64,000 bases of DNA, taken from NCBI RefSeq assembly GCF_030272615.1, contig NC_081412.1, positions 666,048,352-666,112,351 on the forward strand, given 5' to 3'. The notes under the pieces are model-generated. The model saw nothing but the letters and a program-made list of their open reading frames with translations. It was not told where the DNA came from and ran no database searches. Below are positions 24,001 through 36,000 of the stretch, in pieces (position 1 is the stretch's first letter; every line of letters starts with the position of its first letter). This DNA is from Cryptomeria japonica. Taxonomy: Eukaryota > Streptophyta > Pinopsida > Cupressales > Cupressaceae. A program made the position numbers and the translations under genes.

Positions 24001-27000
24001 AGCGAATTTTCTCAAAACCTCTTTTTGCTATCAAGTTTTTGCTAGATCAAGTGTGGGATAAGGTAAAATCAAGAGGAAGTTGCCCCTAAGAGTGACTTTG
24101 AGTTGCTAGAATCCATGAAAGATGAAGGAATTGAGCCTAAGAGAGATTTTCGCTCCTGACCCTTCCAAAGGGTCCATAGCGAAAATCCTTAAAATCATCT
24201 TTTCTTCCAAAATTTGAGCAAAGCCAAGCTTGGACAAGGGTGCGAGAAGGCATTTGGATTGCCTTAGAGTGGATTTTGGTCGCCAAGAATGCAAATTTTG
24301 AAGCCAAATGATGAAAATCGCTCCTGACCCTTCCAAAGGGTCTAGGGTGAAAATTCTTCAAACACCTATTTTCCCTTGCAAAATCAAGTCAAACTTGGGT
24401 TGGATGTGAGAGGAGAAGTGTTTTCTAGCCTATTGAGGTGAATGCAACTTGAAATGATGGAGGAATAAGCCTAAATTAAGAAATTCGTTCCTGACCCTTC
24501 CAAAGGGTCCAGAGCGAATTTTCTCTAAATCACCTTTTTTCCCAATTTTGTGCCAACCTAGTGCTGACTAGGGCGAGTTTTGATGGGAGAGGTCCTCAGG
24601 AATGACTTTGACTTAGCAATGATTATCAAACTTGAAGGAATTGAGCCAAAAAGTGATTTTCGCGCCTGACCCTTCCAAAGGGTCCAGAGCGAAAATCTTA
24701 AAACCACCTATTTTCCTTGCAAGTCTAGTCAAACGTTAGGTTTTCATGGCTTGGATGGGTGCGAGGAGAGGTGTTCTTGCCCTGTTGAAGTTGATTGAGG
24801 ACAAATGATGAAGGAGTAAGCTCAAGTCAAGATTTTCGCTCCTGACCCTTCCAAAGGGTCCAGAGCGAAAATTCCAATTCCACCTATTTTCTTTGCAAGG
24901 CAAGGTAAAATTTTGATTTTTATGGCCTAGAGAGGAGTGAGGCAAGGTGTTCTAAGTCTTGGAGGTGATTTGAAGTTGAAAGGATGAGGAAATAACCCTA
25001 AAACAAGATTTTCGCTCCTGACCCTTCCAAAGGGTCCAGAGCAAAAAACCCTAAAAACACTTTTTCCTTCAAGACTTGAGTGAAACCAGGCCTGGACTAC
25101 AGTGAAAGAAGCTATTTAGAGTGCCTTGGAAAGATGTTTTACTTTCAAAAATGTGAATTTTGAGCTCAAATGAGAAATTTGCTCCTGACCCTTCTAGAGG
25201 GTCCAAGGCAAAATTCTTATAGGGCCTGTCCCTGGAAAGAGTTCTTGAACTAACTTCATTTTAATATCTTTTGTTGATGATTTAAGGTGTGAAATACTAT
25301 CTTGAAATGAATTTATTATGTCCTTAATCATCTTTTGATTTGTTTTTGCAGATGAAAGAAGATCAAGCCAAGACAAGGACCACCTTCTCCAGTCCAGCAT
25401 CAACAAGGACGACCTTCTCCGGTCGAGCATCATCAGGGACGACCTCTTCCAGTCCAGCATTTGCAGGAAAGGTACACTATCCATCCTGCACATCAAAGAC
25501 AAAGGAGGTCAGAGTAAGGGTCCGTTGGAGAAGCAGACAGTTTCAGAAGGGTTAACTAAAGTTAGCTTCTCAGCATCATCAAATTGAATATCTACCAAGT
25601 TGCAAGTGTCAAACAAGGTGGCATCCCAGTCATCACTCCTCCAGTCGGATTGGTCCACCTCAGCATGTCCAGATTCAATGTACCTAACTCCTCAAAGATG
25701 GCACAAACTTCGATGTACCTACCCCGGTTATCCATTGGTCGAATATTCTAGAGAAGACATGTGTCCAAATAATGCAATTATTTCATTGGTCAGAATTGAG
25801 TTTGTTGTAACAAACCCTAATTAGGGTTTTTATTGTAAAATCTCGGCCATTGATCTCAAATTGATCTTAGCCATTGAATTGTTTTGTGGGCACTATATAA
25901 GCCCTCGCTCCTCATTTGTAAAGGCTAATAGTTAGTTCATAGAGATTAGAATAGCTAGTAGTGAATAGTTAGAGAATAAGAAATAGTTAGAGTAGAATAG
26001 AAAGAGAAGGCAAAGATTGTTGCCAAGATGTTGTTGTAAAAGACTTGTAAAACTTCATTGAAGAAATGGTGAAATCTATGGGTCGATTCAACAATTTGCA
26101 TGGTCTCTATACTTCTCAGATTTGATTTCATGTTATTAGATGAGTGGAAGAAATGTGTTTGACTGATGGTGATATTTGTATATCCATACTACTAGCAATT
26201 TGTTGATTGCAGACTTGCATTGTGTAGTGAACTGGAATTATTCAGCTTAAGCTTAACTTCAATTGTCGCTTCTTCATTGATATGCATCAGCCTGATGGTG
26301 TCTATGCCTGTAGCAATGATCTAAACATTATAAAGCTTTCCTCCGAAGATCGCACTAACCTTGTGGAGATGGTCCTGGGATGTCAAAACAAGACTTAGTT
26401 AGAATTTCATCAAAGGTTATTCATTGCTCCTACATTCTTAGTGTCAGAATTAGATCCTTTCCTCACCCTCTTCCTTTTCTTTTTTAAAAAAAAATCTAGA
26501 CTAATGAAATCCTGTGTTCCAGCAATATTCAAAGCAAATCAGACGTTCAGTCATCAAGTGTAAGTCCACTTGTGATTCTAGCAAAATCACATCATACCAC
26601 AAAGAGCTTATCCACGAGTAGAGAACCTACATACAAGAACCTTGGAGTTACCCCGACTGATCCTTCGGCGAGATCTTCAGCAGTCGGGAAACTTTACTCA
26701 AGAGAGGATAAGGTACCTTTAGGTATTTTATTCTGTGTTCGCATGTGTATGAAAAACACATCAACAGGTAGCAAAATGGAAAATAGTGTTGACCACCACA
26801 CCTACAAGTAGTGCCGCACCTGCCAGTACCACTGTTGCCCTTGCTAGTGCTAGTGTTGTTGCACCTGCCAATGCCATTGTTGCCACACTTGCTAGTGCCA
26901 ATGTTGCCGCACCTGCTAGTGTCGCCACCTTGGAGGTGCTAGTAGCCATCGATGCTACAGTCACACTAGACAGGCAGGAAGGACCAGAGGCAAGGGTGGA

Positions 27001-30000
27001 TAATTGGTTGAGCTAGTATGAGGAGGCACCGATCGCCCCTCCCCCACCATCACCTAGATTTCTGAAGGACTTGGAAGTTTTGCCAGTTGCAGAAGAGGAA
27101 ACCGTGCATTTGGTAGTTGCAGGAGTGGAGCATGAAGTGGGGCAATGTAATAGAGAGTCCACGGTGAGATGGAGCATGAAGTAAGGGAGCATACAGTCCA
27201 TGCTATTGAGTTGGTAGCGATAGTATAGGTAGAGGAGTTGAGTGGCCATACCACACTAGAGATTGCCATTGGTTCTTAGCTAATCAAGCCGAAGGCCAAG
27301 ATACCAGATGATGAGGATGTAGAGTTCTCTAGCAAGGATGGGACACAAGACTTCAACATCCGGGTTTCTAAACTTGATTGTGATGATGTTTTGGGAATAG
27401 TGCAGAGATACTTGTCCCAACTGGAGGATATTACCTTGGTGACATGAGGTGGCAAAGATGTCACAATAGTTGAGAAGATTCTAAGTTTTATGCAGCGAGG
27501 ATGGATTTCTTCTGTTGTTTTACATCTCATGGATGGCTTGCTACGACCCACTACAGTGGGTAAGCATGGTCAAGTACTTCTGCACTCCATGGCATGGAGA
27601 ATTGCTTCTAGGATGTCTTTTACTAGATGTAGTGAGCACACACTTCCCTCGAGGCAACTGAGACGGTGAAGGCTATAGCATTTGCATAGGCGGAGGCTGC
27701 TTGGGAGACTATGAGGAGGGAGTGGCTTAGATGGCACTTGTGCAAGAGCAACTTGCTCAACAGATACAACTCACCACCTCGAAGCGACATTGTTGTATGA
27801 CTTTGGAGGACCAGATGGAGCACCATTAGATTGTCTTGATAGGGAAGGATACCAGGTTGGCAGAACTAGAGGTGTGTTAGAAGCCATGGCTCGAGATGTG
27901 GAGAAGTACAAGAAGAATTTGAAGGAAGCCATGCACATGGTGAAGAAGTCATGGGAATGCGATCTACAACACCGTACAGAGTAAGTGCAACGGCTTCACA
28001 AGAGGTTTTCTATTTTGGGGGTACATCCATTTCCATGTCTCCCATTGGTTCATGGATGTCCTCTCACCCTCCCATTTCTTAGTAATTTTGTGTTGTCGAA
28101 CCTCATTTTTTTTTTGTCTTCTGAAAGACTTCTTTTTTGGGGTACTGATGTATTCATAAGTTTTGCCATAATTAATAAATAATGTTTTGTCAAGGAATAA
28201 TTGGTCATGTAATGAACAATTTGTTTCCAAGTAGTTGGTAGTTGGCGATGGTTGGTACTCTTAACCAACTATCAAGTGCTATATATACTTCATGGTTGCT
28301 ATTATTATTGCTGTACACATTACATATTCTGTAAATAAAGACATATTTTTGGCCATGATCTGATGTTATTTACTATTATGCTATATTGCTATTTGATACA
28401 ATTTTGTTACTTGTTTACTCTGCGTAATATTAAGTAGTTCCTTTTGGGAGTAAACAGAGTTTTTTTAAAGGTCATAGATGCATGTCATGCTTCTAATCCT
28501 CATCTTAATAACACAAGGAGATATGTAGGATATTGTTCAAATGTTGGGTCAATCCAAATTAGTCTTTTACATTCACAAGTGTTGAGGAAATAAAGATGAG
28601 AGAAAACTTGTCTTAAATTACAAACCTTGCAATCTCCAATCATTGGTTGAGATAACCTACATTTTGAATTAAGGACAAAGATATATGTCCTGAGATAATA
28701 TCAAGTAGCTTAGTGAAAGGTGGATTATGATCATTGTATGTTGTGAAGAGTTGTGGAATAAAATTCTAATAAGAAAAGTAGATGTTTGAAATATTGTTGG
28801 TGTTAGAAAGATGAAGTGTGGAGGTGGAGGAAAAGGATGCTGATAGGCAGAACCTTTTAACTTTGACAAACATGACAATGGGGAGGTTTGAGGAGCAAAT
28901 GAACCCAAGGGAAAGGTACCAAGGTAATAGAAACCCCAAAATTTTGGACAAAGCCAAAAACCAACTCCAAGACCTTGACACAAATTTTTTGACATTTTGA
29001 TATTTTAGGTGAGTGACAAGAACATTAAGGGAGGAAAGGTAAACATTAAGCACAAATTTGACCAAGGGGGCCGGTCCCATTTAAGGAATTCTTTGTTTAG
29101 TTATCGATGATGGGTAAAGTAAAGCTAAGACACCAAAGGGGGTACCTGTTGTGACATTTTCACACATCGCTCCATTGCAAATGGGGACCCCCACTTTTTT
29201 TCTGTTTTCTAGGATAGTTGTTGAGTCTTTTAAGCTGTTAGCCTTCCATCTCCTCATTTCCATTTTCTTCCCTTCATTTCTTCCCTTCCCTAAACCTCTC
29301 CATCCCCTAACCTACCTTCCTCTAACCTTCATTCCCCACCTTCAACTCCTTTACTATCTCCCACTTACCATTTCCTACCATTCATCATCTTCATTACCTT
29401 CACCCCGCTATCACTTCCATCTCTTTCCACTCCCCACACCTTCTGACCTTCTATCTTTACTACCTTTCATTACCCCCACTTCATGTTTATCTCCTATATT
29501 ATATCTCCCACCTACCACTTCCTACATCTTCTAACCTACATTCCACATCTCACACCCTCATCCCATTTTCCTTACCCCTTACTCCCTTAACCTACCTATC
29601 AACCACCCTCACTATCTATACTCCCTTATCCTAATCCTCACTTCCTACCCACCTCCTACCCCCTTCATACCCATTAACACCCTACACCCAACCCCTTGCT
29701 ACTCCTTAAAACTCTCCGCAGCTCCTAACCTACCCCTCTTACCACCTACCCTACCTCCCATGGCTTTCCCTTTACTTCCTTACCCTTCTTTATTCCCTTT
29801 CCTAACCCCTTATGACTCCCACCGTAGCACTTATCCTACCCATTTCACCTCATAAGCTTTGGTTCCTCCTCTTTATTCCCTTTCCTAACCCCTTATGACT
29901 CCCACCGTAGCACTTATCATACCCATTTCACCTCATAAACTTTGGTTCCTCCTCTCACTACCATGCAACACATGCTTGGGCCCACCACAAACTTTAATCA

Positions 30001-33000
30001 TAGAGATTTTAGAAGTTGTTTTTTAAAAGCATTGTAATTTCCTTTGACTTCCCTTGAGCCACCGTGGTATTGCTTGGGCCCACCGAAACTTTGGAAAGAA
30101 GGTAAAAGTTTTAAGGCTTTTTTAAAAAAGAAAACATCCACCTCACCATTTCCTTGCAAGGTGTGGAGCTAAAGATAAGGAAGCTGGCCTTTGAAATAAA
30201 AGACGTGTCCCTTAAACAAAATATTTGGGATTTAAATTCAAAATCGGAGGGTGTATATTTATTACAAAGCAGAATCAGATTTAGAACAAGATATTGAAGG
30301 ATATCAAGTTTCCCGCAAATTGATAGCAGAATTAGGTTAATTCAAGGGTGAATTTATTCGTCGGAGTGCAAGTCTTGGGTTCCTGAATACAAGTGGAGGT
30401 GAGATTTCCACCATAATGCAAGTCTGTCTAATCTCCACCAAGACAAAAAACTGAGTTGTTCATGACTAAAGAGGGAGGCCTACCTGGTACAAGGCAATTC
30501 AAATCAATCCAAAAAAAAGTAGTATATAAGTACGAATCTGAGCATACAAATCAGAATTTAAAGACAGGTATTGAATAAGGGAGAGGCCAATTTTGTTAAA
30601 ATCAAATCAGACCTGAGAAGGAGGAGGTTCTTGGAGGAAACATAGGACATTCATGCCTAGATTTGAGTGCTTTGTTTCATCATTTTTGACTGTTTTCCAG
30701 ATCTGAAGCAACATTTCTATAACTTCCAAGGTATGATTGAACAATCAAGATGCTAATGACTCGATATCGAAGGCATAGAGGGCAACTGTGAATGAGAAAC
30801 AACTGGATTACATACAAATCTGAGTGGGTTTCAGTATCAACATCATCAGTTCCAGATTTTCAAACATCATGGGAATTTTTAGAGAAACAATTGTTATGAA
30901 TTGTTTATATGATGAAATTTATTTACAACTTCCTTTTGAAGAATGATTTCATAAAAAGTAATTTTTTGGAAGCAACATTTCTATAACTTCCAAGGTATGA
31001 TTGAACAATCAAGATGCTAATGACTCGATATCGAAGGCATAGATGGCAACTGTGAATGAGAAACAACTGGATTACATACAAATCTGAGTGGGTTTCAGTA
31101 TCAACATCATCAGTTCCAGATTTTCAAACATCATGGGAATTGTTAGAGAAACAATTGTTATGAATTGTTTATATGATGAAATTTATTTACAACTTCCTTT
31201 TGAAGAATGATTTCATAAAAAGTAATTTTAAATGCAAGATTATGAACTAACGTTTTCATTGTCACAATTCTGTTCTTGCATTCACAATCATGATTCATAA
31301 GTGTTTCTCAACCATGCAATGAAAAATAGTTCAACCGCTTGGAGGTCTTCACAAGGCAAGTGATCAAAATCTGATCAAGTGCAATTGCTTGTGCAAATGG
31401 AGCACAAAGCAATGATTTGCCTAAGGTCAATGAGGCAATCAAAAGTTGGTCAAACGAATCTGCTCATACAAATGAAGGTGAAATTGTCGATTGGGCAAAT
31501 GAAGCCCTTAAGACCGATTTGATTTGTTGCTGCATGGAGATCAAAACTTGATCAATCCAATCAACTAGTACAAATGAAGCCCTTAAGGCCGATCTACCTA
31601 GGAGCTGCAATACAATCGAGGTTCGATCAAATACATCAATTAGTACAACTCGTTCTAGGTTAGAACACCACCCGTTCTAGACTAGAACATCAATCATTCC
31701 AAGCTAGAACACTATCAGTTATAGGCTAGAACCATCTCGTCCTTTGACCAAGACAACCCGTTCTAGGCTAGAACCATTTCGTCCTTTGACCAAAGCTACC
31801 GTTCTAGGCTAGAACAAGATCTGTCTAAGGCAATGACACTATTCGTCCAAGGCAATGACAGGGTTCATCCTAAGCAAAGACAATCAGCGATCTAAGGATT
31901 AGCACCTCCTTTGCTACATGAAAATCAATGCAGATCAAACTTGTTCCAGACCTGAAAATCATTAAATCAGGCAGAAAAGATGAGAAATCAGACATAAATC
32001 AGGTTTGAAATGGGCTCGTTTCATGATCTTTACACAAAATCAAGACTCAAATCGGTGAAGAATCACGCTAAAGAAGGGAAATCAGACTCAAAATCAGATG
32101 TTTGCATGATCAGAAAATTCATTTTCAGACTTATAGAAGGTAGAAAGAAGCATGATTAAGTACTTTTTAGAATGGCTTGATTCAAGTTTTGTTGTTTTCA
32201 GGTTTGATGCAAGTAAAATGAGCATGCAAAGGAATGTGAGGAAGGTCAAGGATTCAAGGCGTGGAAGATTTAACCTCAATGGTGGCCGCAGTGAATGCAA
32301 AGAACATGATCAGCATGATGATACATTAACACACATCAATTGCAACATGTTATGAAGATCAGCTCCAAGATGAAGGAACATCACCTCACATACAATATCG
32401 AGATTTCATCACCTAGGCAAAGGCAAGGGCCAAGAACATGATCAGGATGATGATACATTGCGACACTTCAAGTCTCAGAAGGATACAAGGAGGCTGCTCT
32501 AAGGAAAGGAATTCACAAAGAACACACAAGGGGGGTAGGATCAATGCATTTCAAGGCACGATGAGGATCAAGCATAGGCAAGACAAGGTCTACATCAAAT
32601 GCAACACTAAGGCAGAATTCCCAAACAAGAGATGAAAGGTGTAAATGTAAATAGACTGTGATGACTTTCAGAACAATCAGAATTCTGAGACAATGAATTT
32701 ATACTGTTATTGTTTGATATGAAGAAATATAAAACTGATTTTTATGTCTTATCAGTTTGCCTCTGTAGATACGAAGACCAAGCAATTATATGTATTCTCC
32801 CTTTCACCGCATGTATCGTACTTATTGTCTTATTCAATAATGGGAGGCGGATATATATCTTTTGTCTTCATTGGATCGTGCCTCCATAGGGGGTCGCGAT
32901 CCTATGTGGAACCACGTGGTTCCACATAGGGTTGTGACCCCTGTGTGGAGCCACGATCCTTCTACACCGGCGGAATTACTTTAAACCAAACATCACATTT

Positions 33001-36000
33001 AGCAAACTAATATGTTAGTTTAATACTAACTTAATTAAATCCCAATAAATCGCAAGTAACATAAAATCGAATTTCTGGGTGCTAATAATCAGATTACGAT
33101 TTTATTTAGAGTTACGACTGAGACTAATTTTAACACTCCCTCTTAGTCTTAGGAGTATAGATCTAAAACTTAATTTAGCTCAACACTAATCTCATGATAA
33201 TTACATCACCTAGGTGTGAAGAATCATCCTGTGATTCTAAGGATATACTCACTTTGATATCCAATTTTAAGTATCAGCCTGTGATACTAAGGATATACTC
33301 ACTTTGATATCCTTGTTTTAAGTATCAGCCTGTGATACTAAGGATATACTCACTTTGATATCCTTGTTATAGTATGTGCACTGACATTAATCCACTTACA
33401 TAATGTCTACTATAACTTATCATATTACTGATATTCAAATTGTCTGATTTTCAGTTTATATGATCTTCCAAACATTTATAAGATCGTCACCTTACAATGT
33501 TAAAATACAAGTGTTCATTAACTAAAGAATCGTCATCCTTTAGGAATGAACACAGGGAAAGGTTACATACTTCATATACTCAAATATATAACCAAGAAGT
33601 TTACATAATTTTAGACATCAATTACATTTTAACCATACCAAGATACCCCCTGAAGTGATCAATTTTCACTCTTGCTAGGGGTTTGGTGAGAATGTCAGTT
33701 GTCTGATCTCCTGTATTGACATATTCCAGTCTTATTACCTTTCTCTCTGTCATGTCTCTTACATAGTGATATGGGATCTCAATGTGCTTGGATCTATCAT
33801 GGAAAACTGGATTCACTGAAAGTTTAATGCAGCTCCGATTGTCACAATGAATGATAGTAGGCTTCAGACTTTCACCAAACAGTCCTACTATCAATTTTCT
33901 CAACCATATGGCTTCCTTAGCTGCCATGGATGCAGCTATATATTCAGCTTCTGTGGAGCTTTGAGCTACGGATGATTGTTTTCTACAGATCCAAGATACC
34001 ATAGCCGATCCTAAGCCGAAACAACATCCTGAAGTGCTCTTCCTGTCTATCACGCTTCCAGCCCAGTCTGAATCAGAGTATCCATGTAGGTTCAATGCAG
34101 TGTGTTCATAATGCAGTCCATAGTCCAAGGTACCTTGTAGATATCTCAATATATGCTTTACTGCAACCAAATGTATTTCTTTGGGTTCAACCATGTGTTG
34201 GCTGAGTGCATTTACTGCATAACATATATCAGGTCTGGTATTGACTAGGTACATTAATGATCCAATAATCTGTCTGTATAATGTTGAATCTGCAAATTTG
34301 GAATCTGCTATAGCTTCTTTTAGCTTATGTAGGTTTGTTTCCATAGGAGATGACATTGGCTTACAATCTACGAAACCCGGGGACGCGTCCCCTACCTGAA
34401 AACCCCCGTCCCAGTCCCGGGGACGTTTCGGGGACTTGGGGACGGCCAGGGGACGTCCCCCCCCCGTCCCCAAATTGTCAAAATTTTGAGGGGACGTCCC
34501 CGAAACGGGGGGACGGCTTCCCTAGCTGTGGGGGACGTCCGTACGTCCCGGGGACGGCTGGGGACGGATTGGGGACGTCCCAGCCGTCCCGGGGACGGCC
34601 AAACGTCCCCCACATCTAGGGCTAGGGAAAAATATTAAAATAAAAAAAGTCGTATTTTCAAATTTTTTTTAATGATGTTTTTTGCATAATTGAGGGAGTG
34701 AAATATCTCATGAAGGGTTTTTTGCCAATAGAAAAATAACACCCGATGCCTATATAAAATAATAAAAGTATTTTTGGCCTCGCGGGGCGCTGCCCCTTGA
34801 CCCCGCAAGGGGCGATGCCCCTTGACCCCAAGTTGGGGGCGCTGCCCCCAAACCCCCGTCAAAAAATATAGGGGGGAACTGCGCTGATGGAAGTAGTGAA
34901 AATTTAACCTCTGAGTCTGATTAGGCTCCATTATGTATTTTATTTCTTTAATATCTATTATGATATGCATATTGACAATGTGAATGAATTGAAATTCTGA
35001 ATTATGAGTGCATATTGAGTATTGAGTCTATTGATAATGTTGTATGTTCGATGTTTGCATTCTAAAATGCTTTCATAGTATCATACACATGCTATATCCA
35101 TGTTTTCATATGAATATAATGTATAGATGCATGCTTTATCCATGTTTTCATATGAACATTTAGAATTTTCCTATATATTTTAAATTTTCCCTATATTTTA
35201 TACAGCCGTCCCCTTTGCCGTCCCCCCCCGTCCCCAAATTTGGCAAAAAAATTTGCCGTCCCGGAAACTCGTCCCCCCGTCCCCCCGTTCCCCCGTCCCG
35301 GAAACTTGGGGTAACGTAGCTTACAATTCATCATTCCAAATCTCTTCAGAATGTCAATGGTATATTTACCTTGATTTAGATAAATACCATCTGGTTTTTG
35401 CCATACTTCTAATCCAAGGAAATAATGGAGTAGACCTAAATCCTTCATCTCAATCTCTGAAGCTAGTTCTTGTTTGCATTTTGCAATGAGATGATCTTCG
35501 CCTGTAATTAATAAGTCATCTACATATAATATGAGTATCAACATTTCACCTTTGATTATTTTGAAATACAGATTTGGATCAGCAATGTTCTTAGAGAAAC
35601 CTATCTCTAATAAGTAACTGTCAATTCTTTCGTACCATGCTCTGGGAGCTTGGTTTAATCCATACAGTGCTTTCTCTAACTTGCATACATGTGTTTTAGC
35701 ATTATTTACCTCAAATCCCTCAGGTTGCTCTAGATATACTTCTTCTTCAATTGTTCCATTCAAAAATGCAGTTTTTACATCCATTTGATGAACTTTCCAT
35801 CCTTTAGATGCTGCTATAGCTAGGATTGTTCTGACAGAAGTGTATCGTGCAACAAGTGCAAATGTTTCTTCATAGTCAATTCCTTCCTTCTATGAGAAGC
35901 CTCGAGCAACAAATCTTGCCTTATGTTTTTCTATACTGCCATCAGCAACATGCTTAATTTTAAAGAGCCATTTAGAAGATACAACTGATTTTCCTTTAGG

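Larger units (their letters stand above)
22215..26766 (+). mobile_element. solo LTR of a giant-LTR retrotransposon (4,552 bp) with hairpin array
   Basis: Starts TGTTGTGACATATTCAC, ends CACATCAACA (TGTTG/CAACA inverted ends), and is flanked by GGTAG at 22210-22214 and 26767-26771. No primer site or coding region follows, so it is a solo LTR left by recombination between two LTRs. A TATATAA box (25894) gives + orientation, and the 3.6 kb before it would be U3, containing the 16-copy hairpin array. Its first ~50 bp and last ~500 bp match the second solo LTR at 29147-39588. Confidence 0.88.

Noticed and set aside
22627..24945. Many short frames with the peptide word [12 protein letters not shown]
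   Set aside because: They are the hairpin read in different frames on the minus strand; each ends within one unit and no long frame joins them.
22742..25214. CRISPR-like array (conserved repeat, regular spacing)
   Set aside because: Plant nuclear DNA. The intervals are over 130 bp and are themselves diverged copies of one another, not unrelated spacers. No cas genes.
29151..29534. 127-codon Pro/Leu-rich frame
   Set aside because: Product of the CT-rich tract at the start of the second solo LTR; codons carry no protein-like pattern.
32744..32929. Short + strand frame across the copia LTR palindrome
   Set aside because: Inside an LTR of a minus-strand element, no start context or homology.
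34792..34860. GC-rich patch as a possible structured RNA or organelle insert
   Set aside because: It consists of repeated GGGGCGCTGCCCC/CCTTGACCCC words inside a mapped DNA transposon; no tRNA or rRNA fold or plastid gene could be recognised.
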